The notes under the pieces were generated by a model. It was not told the origin of the DNA. It was given only the letters and a program-made list of their open reading frames with translations, and made no database searches. The translations under genes and the position numbers were made by a program. Shown here in pieces: positions 16,894 to 24,818 of a stretch of DNA of 28,767 nt. Within the stretch, counting starts at the first letter, position 1. Each line of letters starts with the position of its first letter. The stretch lies in contig JAIPFN010000089.1 of the NCBI GenBank assembly GCA_021736615.1, forward strand, positions 1 through 28,767. The letters run 5' to 3'. Source of the DNA: Phycisphaerae bacterium. Its GTDB lineage: Bacteria; Planctomycetota; Phycisphaerae; Sedimentisphaerales; Anaerohalosphaeraceae.

Positions 16894-18594
16894 ATGAATA
16901 CTATGAATCTGTTCAAAACAATCAAACTTGTCACTGCTATGCTTTTGCTGCTGACCGGCCCTTTCGCCGTCGCCGCCATACAGGGTACTCCCCATGATCT
17001 GGTAGCGACAAGCGGTGGAGACAGTTGCCGATTCTGCCACACTCCGCACGGTTCCATCAGCGGAACTCCTTTATGGAATCACAAATTATCAAACGCATTT
17101 TACTCGATATACCAAAGCTCTTCTCTGCAGGCAAAACCCGGACAGCCAACCGGATCAAGCAAGCTCTGTCTTAGCTGCCACGACGGAACCATCGCCCTTG
17201 GAGACACCGTCACAGGACAATTCTCCGGTTCAAAAATTGCTTCAGGAAAAGCAAACCTGGAAACCGACCTATCCGACGACCACCCTATAGGATTTGATTA
17301 CTCCGAATCGCTAGCCGCCGAAGACACACAGCTTAATTCCCCTTCGTCCTTGCCCGACACTCTAAAGCTCAACGAATCCGGACAACTGCAATGCACCACA
17401 TGCCATGAACCGCATGATAACAAATTCGGAAAGTTTTTGACAATGTCCAACATCAGATCGCAGATGTGTATGAATTGCCACGACCTGAACGGATGGACGA
17501 CGTCGGCTCACCAAAGCTCCACCGCGACCGTGTTATCTGCTAATGACCCTTATCTGCAGGCAAGCGAATACTCCTCAATGGCCGACAACGGATGCGCCAA
17601 TTGTCATCGTCCCCATTCGGCACCGGGTAAGGAAAGATTACTGCATTTCCAGAAATCAGAGGACAACTGCCTAAGCTGCCATAACAGATCGGTCGCCAAA
17701 ACGAATGTCGCCACACAGATGCAGAAAATAAGCGCACACAGCGTCACGAAATTCGACGACATTCACGACCTTGAAGAATCGCCGCAGGCCATAAAAATGC
17801 ACGTCGAATGCGTTGATTGCCACAACCCGCACTCGGTCCAAAAAACGACCGCAACGGCCCCGTATGCAAAAGGTGTAACACAAAATGTCTCAGGAGTAAC
17901 CGTCGCCGGAGCACCGATAGACCAGGTACAATTCGAATACGAACTCTGCTTTAAGTGCCACTCCGACAACTCAGAAAGAATAGACTCCGACATTACCAGA
18001 AACATAACGCAAACAAATACCAGGCTCGAATTCGATCCTTCGGGCATCTCGTTCCATCCTGTCGCGGCCCCCGGTAAAAACCGTGACGTCCCGAGCCTGG
18101 AAGCTCCCTTAACCGTAAACTCGATAATATACTGTACCGACTGCCACTCTTCAGACGGGTCGTCTTCTGTAAAGGGTCCGCACGGCTCGTCCTTTTCACC
18201 GCTGCTGAAATACAACTACTCCACCAAAGACTTCACCCACGAAAGCACATACTCATACGCTCTCTGCTACAAATGCCACAGCAGAAACAGCATACTGGCC
18301 AACCAGAGCTTCTCTTTGCACAAACAGCACCTCGAACATGACGCACCGTGCTCGGCCTGCCACGATGCACATGGAATAAACTCTGCACAGGGAACGTCCA
18401 CCGGAAATACGCACCTGATTAATTTCGATATAAATATTGTACAGCCGGAAGTTACTTCTCAACGTTTGGAATTCGTAGATCAGGGGGTTTTCCAGGGAAC
18501 CTGCTACCTGCAATGCCACAGCAAAATCCACAACGGCCAATCCTACGGAACCCGCAGACAGCTAATACCATGGCGACCGAACATTAGCAGATAA
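16894..18594 (+). CDS. Exported 12-heme c-type cytochrome
   Basis: The 566-residue protein has a signal peptide with cleavage near AVAA. Eleven CxxCH motifs follow (CRFCH, CLSCH, CTTCH, CMNCH, CANCH, CLSCH, CVDCH, CFKCH, CTDCH, CYKCH, CSACH), then one C-terminal CYLQCH (CX3CH). Residues 40-200 repeat the four-heme module of the small cytochrome at 11951-12511. The start could be ATG 16894 or ATG 16903; neither has a strong ribosome site, which suggests coupling to the barrel gene 38 bp upstream. The length, heme number and position suit the outer-face or periplasmic cytochrome of a conduit, but no surface-anchor sequence is visible. It ends at the edge of repeat copy A. Confidence 0.88.
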   Translation: MNTMNLFKTIKLVTAMLLLLTGPFAVAAIQGTPHDLVATSGGDSCRFCHTPHGSISGTPLWNHKLSNAFYSIYQSSSLQAKPGQPTGSSKLCLSCHDGTIALGDTVTGQFSGSKIASGKANLETDLSDDHPIGFDYSESLAAEDTQLNSPSSLPDTLKLNESGQLQCTTCHEPHDNKFGKFLTMSNIRSQMCMNCHDLNGWTTSAHQSSTATVLSANDPYLQASEYSSMADNGCANCHRPHSAPGKERLLHFQKSEDNCLSCHNRSVAKTNVATQMQKISAHSVTKFDDIHDLEESPQAIKMHVECVDCHNPHSVQKTTATAPYAKGVTQNVSGVTVAGAPIDQVQFEYELCFKCHSDNSERIDSDITRNITQTNTRLEFDPSGISFHPVAAPGKNRDVPSLEAPLTVNSIIYCTDCHSSDGSSSVKGPHGSSFSPLLKYNYSTKDFTHESTYSYALCYKCHSRNSILANQSFSLHKQHLEHDAPCSACHDAHGINSAQGTSTGNTHLINFDINIVQPEVTSQRLEFVDQGVFQGTCYLQCHSKIHNGQSYGTRRQLIPWRPNISR

Positions 18595-18597
18595 AAA

Positions 18598-18804
18598 ACT
18601 CAAACTGACCGATTGGCCTGTTTGAAATGAATAATGACAATTGTATAATGTATAATGTATAATGAAGGAAACGGCCTTTTCGTCTTCGCTTTGCTACGAC
18701 GCGACAGGAGGGCCGAGGCTGTTTTACAAAAAGGCAGAAGCCGAATAAACCTTTTAACTGTAAGGTTTTAATTTTTTTCTGGGCTAATTTCGGTCAGTTT
18801 GAGT
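18598..18804. repeat. 207-bp segment bounded by 15-bp perfect inverted repeats, enclosing repeat copy A
   Basis: ACTCAAACTGACCGA at 18598-18612 is matched by its exact reverse complement at 18790-18804. The segment sits between the convergent 12-heme and NHL genes and contains repeat copy A (18623-18726). Its size, terminal inverted repeats and lack of coding capacity resemble a MITE. No clear target-site duplication was identified. A one-mismatch relative of the terminal sequence, 18 bases long, occurs at 23814-23831. Confidence 0.5.
18623..18726 (+). repeat. Dispersed intergenic repeat, copy A
   Basis: This 104-bp stretch matches the reverse complement of 22516-22612 at 93 of 97 aligned bases. 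The only length difference is one extra TATAATG unit here (three against two). It begins TGAAATGAATAATGAC, runs through the TATAATG units, then a GC-rich segment around TTCGCTTTGCTACGACG, and ends GAGGCTGTTTTA. There is no coding potential. It contains a promoter-like TTGAAA, 16 bases, TATAAT arrangement. Confidence 0.85.
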
Positions 18805-18854
18805 AAAAAACATTACCGCCGGCTCCCAGACGACTTCACTGTGCTTTATAAAAA

Positions 18855-19922
18855 CTAACGGCTAATAGATTCGGCAATAAATTCAAAAACCTGGATCCTC
18901 TTGTTATAAGAATCGGCAACGTATATCCTGTTGCCATCATCTATAAATATGCCCCCCGGAAGCCAGAACTGCCCCGGTTCGCTGCCCTCGCTTCCTATTG
19001 CCATAAGCACTTTTCCGTCGGAATTAAATATCTGAATATTCTCAAATTTCCTGTCAACAACGTATATGTTCCCAAAAGAATCGGTAGCCACACCGCTCGG
19101 ATGCGCGAAAAGCCCCGGACTATCGCCATGGGCTCCAAACGAACTGATATACTTACCGTCGGCGGTAAATATCTGAATGCGATAATTAAGGGTATCGCTC
19201 ACATAGAGCCTGTCCTGATTATCCACCCAGAGATGCGTCGGAAAATTAAAATCACCGGCACCGGTACCACGCTGCCCGATAGTCCTGAGAAACTCGCCCT
19301 GACCGTTATAGACAACGACAGTATGATTACCCGTATCTGAAACATAAAGCCTCTTAAAACGTGAGCTATAAGCAATCCCAGTAGGTCTTTTCAACTGCTC
19401 CTGTCCGAATGAAAACAAGAATTTCCCTTTCTTGTCAAAGACGCATATCTTCTTTAGCGTACTGTCGGCCACATAAACATTCTCCCCGACAAGCGTCAAA
19501 GCAACCGGCGTCGCCAGTCCCGCTCCGCCGTCAATACGGGAAAAAGACCGGTGTTCGCGATTTGCAAGATCATACAGTCCAATAACACTGCTGCCGGTAT
19601 CGGCGATAAAAAGCTTATCCTCGCCGTCTCTTACCACGGCATAGGGACCGACCAGAACAGAAATTTCTTCCTTACCGAAAAAGACATCTTTAAGCCCCTG
19701 CCCAAAGCTAACCTTCTTTTTCAGATCGGCTTCTGTAGATATCTGCCCTACATAACGAACTCGCGGAGTATCAGGAGGTTTGGGCCAGACAAGAGGTTTG
19801 GCCAGAGGTTCAAAAATACGTCCCTGCGGTTTCCCGCATCCGGCAACCATCAAAAGCTGCAGCAAAACCAACACACCGGCTGCCAAAATTTGAACACCAA
19901 TATTATACCTGCGCATCTTCAT
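18855..19922 (-). CDS. Second NHL-repeat beta-propeller lipoprotein
   Basis: I choose ATG 19922 over GTG 19958: AGGAAAGGA lies about 11 bases before it and the signal peptide becomes normal length. This gives 355 residues with lipobox MVAGC (Cys29). Six NHL blades follow, with GIAYSSRFKRLYVSDTGNHT, LWVDNQDRLYVSDTLNYR and GIFIDDGNRIYVADSYNKR typical of the repeat and closing near the C-terminus. It resembles the 12752-13852 product in size, lipidation and layout. It is the last gene of a leftward trio (15-heme, thioredoxin/TPR, NHL) that lies between inverted repeat copies A and B. Role: probable extracytoplasmic docking propeller; no enzyme motif is seen. Confidence 0.85.
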   Translation of the reverse strand: MKMRRYNIGVQILAAGVLVLLQLLMVAGCGKPQGRIFEPLAKPLVWPKPPDTPRVRYVGQISTEADLKKKVSFGQGLKDVFFGKEEISVLVGPYAVVRDGEDKLFIADTGSSVIGLYDLANREHRSFSRIDGGAGLATPVALTLVGENVYVADSTLKKICVFDKKGKFLFSFGQEQLKRPTGIAYSSRFKRLYVSDTGNHTVVVYNGQGEFLRTIGQRGTGAGDFNFPTHLWVDNQDRLYVSDTLNYRIQIFTADGKYISSFGAHGDSPGLFAHPSGVATDSFGNIYVVDRKFENIQIFNSDGKVLMAIGSEGSEPGQFWLPGGIFIDDGNRIYVADSYNKRIQVFEFIAESISR

Positions 19923-20051
19923 AAAATACCGGATCCTTTCCTGTTTAAAAAAACTCACCGCTCAAATCGAAGCAAAAGCGAGTCAGTAGCAACTGAGGAT
20001 TCCAATATGTTATAATCAAAAGCCGGGGTATCCGCAACGGGAAAAATATTA

Positions 20052-21077
20052 TTAACGCTCTTTGCCGAGAAGAAACTCCAATGCCGACTGGTATACCGCA
20101 GCCGCCTTTTCAGACTTCCCCGCCGCCTGGTATAGATTTCCCAGTTCAAAAAGAATACACGGTGATTTACTGTTTCGCTCAACTGCTTCAAGCAGGAATT
20201 TTTCTGCGAGATCATACTTCTTCAGCCGCCGATTGGCCCAACCCTTTATAAGAGCCAGCTCGGCTTTACCGGACGCATCCTTAGGCTCAACGGCGGCAAT
20301 CGCACTCAACGCCGCCTCACCGTCATCCAGCTGACAATACAGACGCCCCACAGCTAATCTGGCATCAATCGAGTTAGGGTCAACCTCAAGAGCCTTTTTC
20401 GCAAAGGGCAGAGCCAACTCATACTTTCCTTTTTCGGCAACAGCCGTGGCAAGATGAAGATACCTATCGGCCCTGGCCGCCGAAGTATGATTATCCAATG
20501 TTTTAACCTCACCGGCTTTATCAGGGTCAACTTCCTGGGCGATCCCAAGTGCCTGCTTAAGCCGTGCCTGTACAACCGGTTCAAAATCATACGAATGACC
20601 GGCTTTGACACAAAGAACCTTATTATCCAGACCGCCAATAATAGTAGTCGGGCAAGCGATTATCCCGAACTTGCCCCAAATCTCAAAATCCAAATCAACG
20701 ATAATCTTCGGAGAAATCCCGCCTGATCCATCGCCGCCAAAATACCCTTTTATATCGGCCTTATTACCCACGACGACAAAATCGACATCCCCCGGTTCAC
20801 ATTTAAGACCGCCGACAATTTGCAGAAGATCCTCAGCGGCACTAGCTGAAAAATCCTGTCCGCCACGCAAAAAACTCAGCAGCAGAACCTTTTTCTTGCC
20901 ATGTTCATACTTATATTCGCTACCGTCAACAGTCTGTCCCCCAAACGCAGGTATAATCTGACCAATCTGCAATCGACGAGACTGACCGGATACCGGGCAA
21001 ACAAAAAAAACACAAACCAAAGCCCCGGCAATAAAACAACAAACTATCCTACGCATCCTACGCATCCAATTTTCCAT
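20052..21077 (-). CDS. Exported thioredoxin-fold protein with TPR repeats, lacking the CxxC motif
   Basis: The frame can open at 21092, but ATG 21077 has GAGG 9 bases upstream and is preferred (341 residues). A Met-Arg-Arg repeat and a hydrophobic signal end near PVSGQ. Residues about 35-190 have the AhpC/TSA-thioredoxin layout: IGQIIPAF, GKKKVLLLSF, VDFVVVGNK and a cis-Pro site in IIACPTT. Where active proteins carry Cys-x-x-Cys after the LLSF strand, this one reads LRGGQDFSAS, so no redox-active pair is present. About four TPR helices follow from about 205 to the end (for example KGKYELALPFAKKALEVDP). It sits between the 15-heme and NHL genes. It may be a chaperone or binding protein for cytochrome assembly; this is a guess from context. 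Confidence 0.78.
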   Translation of the reverse strand: MENWMRRMRRIVCCFIAGALVCVFFVCPVSGQSRRLQIGQIIPAFGGQTVDGSEYKYEHGKKKVLLLSFLRGGQDFSASAAEDLLQIVGGLKCEPGDVDFVVVGNKADIKGYFGGDGSGGISPKIIVDLDFEIWGKFGIIACPTTIIGGLDNKVLCVKAGHSYDFEPVVQARLKQALGIAQEVDPDKAGEVKTLDNHTSAARADRYLHLATAVAEKGKYELALPFAKKALEVDPNSIDARLAVGRLYCQLDDGEAALSAIAAVEPKDASGKAELALIKGWANRRLKKYDLAEKFLLEAVERNSKSPCILFELGNLYQAAGKSEKAAAVYQSALEFLLGKER

Positions 21078-21126
21078 AAAATAATACCTCATAGCTAATT
21101 GCTGGCCGCTGAACGCTGAACGCTAA

Positions 21127-22494
21127 TTACTTTCCCTTTTCTTCCGATTCGGCCTTAAACGAATAATCTACCGCCTTATCCCTGTCATAATTTTTCGCAA
21201 CATGACAGCCCGGGGCACACGAACCACCGGTCTCTGTTTTACTAAAACCGATAGGCAGGTCCCACTGACCGTAAGGAACGCTTTCCCGGATATGTTTCGG
21301 ATGATTACTTGCATGTGTCTGGTGACAGGCCCGGCACGTTCGTCCGCGACGTTCTTTATTGACGTGCAGATAATGCAAATTAAGATCGCCATTCCTGAAG
21401 TCCGTAAGCTCTTCTGTTCGCTCATTTTCCACGACCGTATCTTCATGACAGCCAAAGCAAAGCTCGTAATTCTTCTTGTCAAAAGGTGCATAAAAGAACG
21501 CCGGATATTTGTTTTCAAGCATCCGGAAATGATCCGAACCGTGAGTTTTATGGCAACCGGCACAATCATTGTCGTCGACAGGACCATGCTTAAACTTCTT
21601 GCCCTCAATCTGACTGGTAAACGCCGGAATAACATCATCCTTCGAAACGCCAAGAGGCTTGTTATGACAATTCAGGCACAACTTGATCGGAGCGTCCTTA
21701 AGGATGTATTTCACCGTCGAAGCATGAGGTGTATGGCAAATCAGGCAACTGCCCTTTTCCTTGATAACACCATGTTTATGCTTGGAATTTTCCGCTCTGT
21801 TCTTGATGTCCTCGTGACAGGAATAGCACATCTCGGGCGCCTCGGCACGCAGCATTTTCCAGTTGTCGGCACCATGCGGATCATGACAGCCGAAACACTG
21901 ACCGTCTGTCGCTTTATGAACGAACTCAAACTTATCCATCTCTTTTTTCGTCGTGGTGTGACACGCGATACAAAGTTTTTTCGGCTCGACACTCAAAAGA
22001 TGGTCGTTATCGCTGCTGTGAGCGTTGTGACAAACAGAACACTGACCGACGGCTACGGGCCCGTGAAGATGTTTCTTTTGGGTAACATTCTTATGGCAAC
22101 CGGCGCACAAATCTCCAACAGTGTCTTTTACAAGGAATTTTTTATTATTACTCGCATGGGGATCGTGGCACTGCAAACAATCTCCGTCTTTCAAAGGCTT
22201 ATGCACATTTTTTTTCGACGCCTGATCAAGATGGCAGGATTCACAAAGCTCTCTGCCCTTCTCGGCAAGAACATAACTGTGTTTCGCCGGATCACTTGAT
22301 TCATGGCAGACACCACACTCTTTTTCGACAACGGGCCCGTGCAAAAACTTCTTCTGCGAGTAATTGCCATGACACTCGGCGGTGACACAAGTTTTAGGTT
22401 CGACCGTAGGCTTATCGACCGCAACAGCCATATCAGAAATCACAAAAACAAGCAACACAACTAATAATTGCAAACCAATTCTCTCGAACTTCAT
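21127..22494 (-). CDS. Exported 15-heme c-type cytochrome (doubled CXXCH family)
   Basis: ATG 22494 is preferred over GTG 22497 because AAGGA lies 7 bases upstream; 455 residues. A signal peptide ends near MAVAVD. Thirteen CxxCH motifs alternate in the doubled-CXXCH pattern (HGPVxxxxCxxCHxxHxSDN, then LCxxCH). The first heme site is CVTAECH (CX4CH) and the last is CAPGCH (CX3CH), so up to 15 hemes. The C-terminus is charged (Glu/Lys rich). Repeat copy B ends about 20 bases before the start codon, so the promoter may lie inside the repeat. With the downstream thioredoxin/TPR and NHL genes it forms a leftward unit. The dense linear array of hemes suggests a periplasmic or surface electron wire. 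Confidence 0.9.
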   Translation of the reverse strand: MKFERIGLQLLVVLLVFVISDMAVAVDKPTVEPKTCVTAECHGNYSQKKFLHGPVVEKECGVCHESSDPAKHSYVLAEKGRELCESCHLDQASKKNVHKPLKDGDCLQCHDPHASNNKKFLVKDTVGDLCAGCHKNVTQKKHLHGPVAVGQCSVCHNAHSSDNDHLLSVEPKKLCIACHTTTKKEMDKFEFVHKATDGQCFGCHDPHGADNWKMLRAEAPEMCYSCHEDIKNRAENSKHKHGVIKEKGSCLICHTPHASTVKYILKDAPIKLCLNCHNKPLGVSKDDVIPAFTSQIEGKKFKHGPVDDNDCAGCHKTHGSDHFRMLENKYPAFFYAPFDKKNYELCFGCHEDTVVENERTEELTDFRNGDLNLHYLHVNKERRGRTCRACHQTHASNHPKHIRESVPYGQWDLPIGFSKTETGGSCAPGCHVAKNYDRDKAVDYSFKAESEEKGK

Positions 22495-22515
22495 CACGTA
22501 TTCCTTTTTTTAAAA

Positions 22516-22612
22516 TAAAACAGCCTCGGCCATCCTGTCGCGTCGTAGCAAAGCGAAGACGGGAAGGCGGTTTCCTTCATTATACATTATACAATTGTCA
22601 TTATTCATTTCA
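22516..22612 (-). repeat. Dispersed intergenic repeat, copy B (inverted)
   Basis: This 97-bp copy is the reverse complement of 18623-18726 with four substitutions and one fewer TATAATG unit. It fills most of the gap between the exported unknown protein gene (stop at 22628) and the 15-heme cytochrome gene. Read leftward, two TATAAT hexamers in tandem point at the cytochrome, so this copy may supply its promoter. Confidence 0.85.
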
Positions 22613-22627
22613 CATTGGCCGATCAGG

Positions 22628-23785
22628 TCAATGTGGCAAAACCACGTCCATCTTCTTCTTAAAAACAACTACCGCCCCGCCGACTTCACTGCTTGCCTGC
22701 TGCGCTTTACCTAGTTCCAAAGTCAGCCTGTCAGATTTATCTCCATCGATAACTTTGACGATCAGCGACGGGTTGGCCTGAACATTCGATTTATTGAACC
22801 AATCATCTTTCAAAATAGAATTTTCAATAACCTGCGAAATTGTAAAACCGTATTTATCATTGGCAAAGGGATACCTTGCACCAATTACCGCTGGCAGTAC
22901 GATCTTATTTTTTCCGTCGTTTGTTATCAGCCAATTCTTGTCTTCCGATACGAGCAGTAGTTCGTAATTTCCCTTTTTCTCTGCGAAATTAAATTCACTG
23001 AACTCAACCGTAACAGGCAGCTTGTTTTTCATATGCGGAGAACTCAGCCTCGACCATATCCACTGACGATACTGACCCTTGCCGCCATCGATCTGTACCT
23101 CTATCGCCGGATTTACCGCCCTATCCGACTGATTGTCTGCCGTCTTGGTTTTCTTATCAATGACATAGTGCGGATAATACTTGAGCACCTTAAGTTTGTA
23201 ATCCGAATCGGGCAGTTCAACTTCAAAATCCCGCTTGACAGCAAATTGCAAAGGCTCGGATTTACCCTCCGGCACTACGGTTAAAATCCCGATATATTCC
23301 GGCTGTATAAATTTCCGTACAACTTCGTCCACGCCGGGCGTATTATAAAGTGACTTTGCCGTAACCCCTCCGACAGAAGACTTCACTGTCGACCTCATCG
23401 AGTCATCCGTCGACAGCCAACGCGATTGATCCAGGTTCGGCCCTGTAATCTTGATCTGAGCCGTATCGCCGCTGCCGTGATACTTCTCGGCAGTTATCTT
23501 CCACTGAAGATTGGGCAAGTATTTCTCAATCTGGATTTTCTTTGTCGAACCGACTACAGGAATGGTCTTATTGACATCGCTGGCTTTTTCCACGTCGGCA
23601 ACGGAAACGTCGGTCTCAACGCCTTCACTTTGCATGTCCGGCTTTACAAACAGCACCCAGGGACCGGAAACCATCGCACGGCGCATTTCAGGCGAATAAG
23701 AAAATGCCGAATGCGAAAAAAACATCAAAATCACCGCCGACATTGCTAATTGTTTTATAAAGGACTTACTTTTTATTTTATTCAC
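22628..23785 (-). CDS. Exported protein of unknown function
   Basis: The GTG at 23785 has GGAG 5 bases upstream and gives 385 residues with a signal peptide (hydrophobic AMSAVILMFF, cleavage near SAFS). The rest is soluble, beta-rich, without Cys pairs or heme motifs. Two related-looking segments can be seen: residues about 85-130 (WKITAEKYHGSGDTAQIKI) and about 195-260 (DYKLKVLKYYPHYVIDK, then NPAIEVQI and RQWIWSRL). The NPAIEV followed by a W-rich strand loosely recalls the soluble region of ResB cytochrome c assembly proteins, but there are no membrane helices beyond the signal, so I do not assign it. Its place next to the cytochromes suggests an accessory role. Copy B separates it from the downstream cytochrome. 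Confidence 0.72.
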   Translation of the reverse strand: MNKIKSKSFIKQLAMSAVILMFFSHSAFSYSPEMRRAMVSGPWVLFVKPDMQSEGVETDVSVADVEKASDVNKTIPVVGSTKKIQIEKYLPNLQWKITAEKYHGSGDTAQIKITGPNLDQSRWLSTDDSMRSTVKSSVGGVTAKSLYNTPGVDEVVRKFIQPEYIGILTVVPEGKSEPLQFAVKRDFEVELPDSDYKLKVLKYYPHYVIDKKTKTADNQSDRAVNPAIEVQIDGGKGQYRQWIWSRLSSPHMKNKLPVTVEFSEFNFAEKKGNYELLLVSEDKNWLITNDGKNKIVLPAVIGARYPFANDKYGFTISQVIENSILKDDWFNKSNVQANPSLIVKVIDGDKSDRLTLELGKAQQASSEVGGAVVVFKKKMDVVLPH

Positions 23786-23813
23786 TGTTACTCCAACGTA
23801 ATTTTCAAAATAA

Positions 23814-23831
23814 CCAATCGGTCAGATTGAG
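23814..23831 (-). repeat. Isolated copy of the terminal-repeat-like 18-mer
   Basis: CCAATCGGTCAGATTGAG matches the reverse complement of 18599-18616 at 17 of 18 bases. It lies about 29 bases upstream of the GTG of the exported unknown protein. It may be a remnant of the same element or a shared binding site. Confidence 0.35.
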
Positions 23832-24069
23832 TATACAATTTTTTCTCTATCCGACCCCAAAAGGCAGCACTATTAACATAAACCGCTACATATAATAGAC
23901 TTAGTATATTTTAGTTATAAGTGCGGAAAATTGCAAGCCTCAATACTGCCTGACAACAACTGTAGGCATTGTGAAGACATCAAGATTCCCAGAATTGAGA
24001 ACCGATATACAGGACAAAAACAATGAAAACTCGCCCCCGTTAAAAAAGAAAATGAATGGAGTGTGAAAA
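23832..24069. promoter_or_regulatory. Gap upstream of the exported unknown gene, with a candidate leftward promoter
   Basis: Leftward TTGCAA (23931-23936) and TAAAAT (23908-23913) are 17 bases apart, with a leader of about 115 bases before the GTG at 23785. No gene, RNA or clear terminator for ahbA was recognised in the rest of the gap. Confidence 0.4.
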
Positions 24070-24528
24070 TTATTTTGTGGGTTTAAATCTTGCGTCAAGC
24101 TTAAAAAGCTTCAAAACAGGCAGGTCGAGTACATCGGAAACTTCAATATCCAGCTTGACCCTAATCTCGTCGAGAACCTCCTGTATCCTTTCCCGGTCAA
24201 CTGCAATGACAGTAAACCAGATGTTGAATTCATCGGCCCTGAGGTAGCTGTGCGTGATCTCCGGATAGGAATCTATTACCTCACAAGCCGGCTCAACACC
24301 TTCCTCGGCAACCCTTACCGCCGCTAAAGTGCTGCAATAGCCCATTTTACGCGAATCAACGCTTATTCCAATACGCCTGATCGTACCCGAGCCTAATAAG
24401 GCCTGCACCCTCGCAAGCAGCGTATCTACCTCAACACCAAGCCTGGCGGCAATAATCCCGTATGGATCGGGACAAACAGGAAAGTCCATCTGCAGCTCTG
24501 TTATGATCTGTCGGTCTAATTTATTCAA
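24070..24528 (-). CDS. ahbA: Siroheme decarboxylase subunit AhbA (Lrp/AsnC-like fold)
   Basis: AhbA is the partner of AhbB (119-607) in converting siroheme to 12,18-didecarboxysiroheme. The 152 residues comprise a winged helix at about 1-55 and an AsnC-type domain. RIGISVDSRKMGYCSTLAAV at about 52-71 and ITHSYLRADEFNIWFTVIA at about 92-110 are the AhbA-type counterparts of the AhbB substrate region, with His and Tyr kept. The start is TTG 24528, supported by AAGGA 6 bases upstream and a strong promoter about 50 bases away. It diverges from cobA-hemD. In many anaerobes ahbA and ahbB are adjacent; here 23 kb of cytochrome genes lie between them. Confidence 0.88.
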   Translation of the reverse strand: MNKLDRQIITELQMDFPVCPDPYGIIAARLGVEVDTLLARVQALLGSGTIRRIGISVDSRKMGYCSTLAAVRVAEEGVEPACEVIDSYPEITHSYLRADEFNIWFTVIAVDRERIQEVLDEIRVKLDIEVSDVLDLPVLKLFKLDARFKPTK

Positions 24529-24576
24529 TTCAATTCCTTGTTATAATGACAATTAAATAATGTCTTGCAAATATCT

Positions 24577-24605
24577 ATAATAATAAATTGACCGATAAAT
24601 GTCAA
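24577..24605 (-). promoter_or_regulatory. Strong sigma70-type promoter for ahbA
   Basis: Leftward TTGACA (24600-24605, perfect) and TATTAT (24577-24582, one mismatch) are 17 bases apart. The transcript would start near 24570, about 42 bases before the TTG start codon. Confidence 0.65.
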
Positions 24606-24635
24606 ATACAGGAAAAGTCCTAACCTGCTTTTCTG

Positions 24636-24664
24636 TTGACTTTAATAATCAAAAACATTATAAA
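24636..24664 (+). promoter_or_regulatory. Strong sigma70-type promoter for cobA-hemD
   Basis: TTGACT (24636-24641) and TATAAA (24659-24664) are 17 bases apart. The -35 boxes of this and the ahbA promoter are only 30 bases apart, so one bound regulator could control both heme genes. The leader to the TTG at 24882 is about 210 bases and contains the 10-bp repeats; the remaining part of this 353-bp gap shows no gene. Confidence 0.6.
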
Positions 24665-24818
24665 TGTCCCAATGTAATGGCTCTGCAACCTACCCATTCT
24701 GACTCATTGACGGTTATTGCAAGTACAATAAACGCCATTTTCTCATTTGTAAGAAAGTCTGTTTTTTAAAAAAAAGAACATGTTTTTTATAGTATCTTTT
24801 TTTGCTTGTGTTTTTAAA

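Noticed and set aside
21202..22299. 365-codon frame opposite the 15-heme cytochrome
   Set aside because: It is the antisense of a gene with 15 clear heme motifs and codes for no known domain.
3553..24596. 14-bp exact match ATAAATTGACCGAT at 3553-3566 and 24583-24596
   Set aside because: A match of this length is expected a few times by chance in AT-rich sequence of this size, and the first copy overlaps a start codon.
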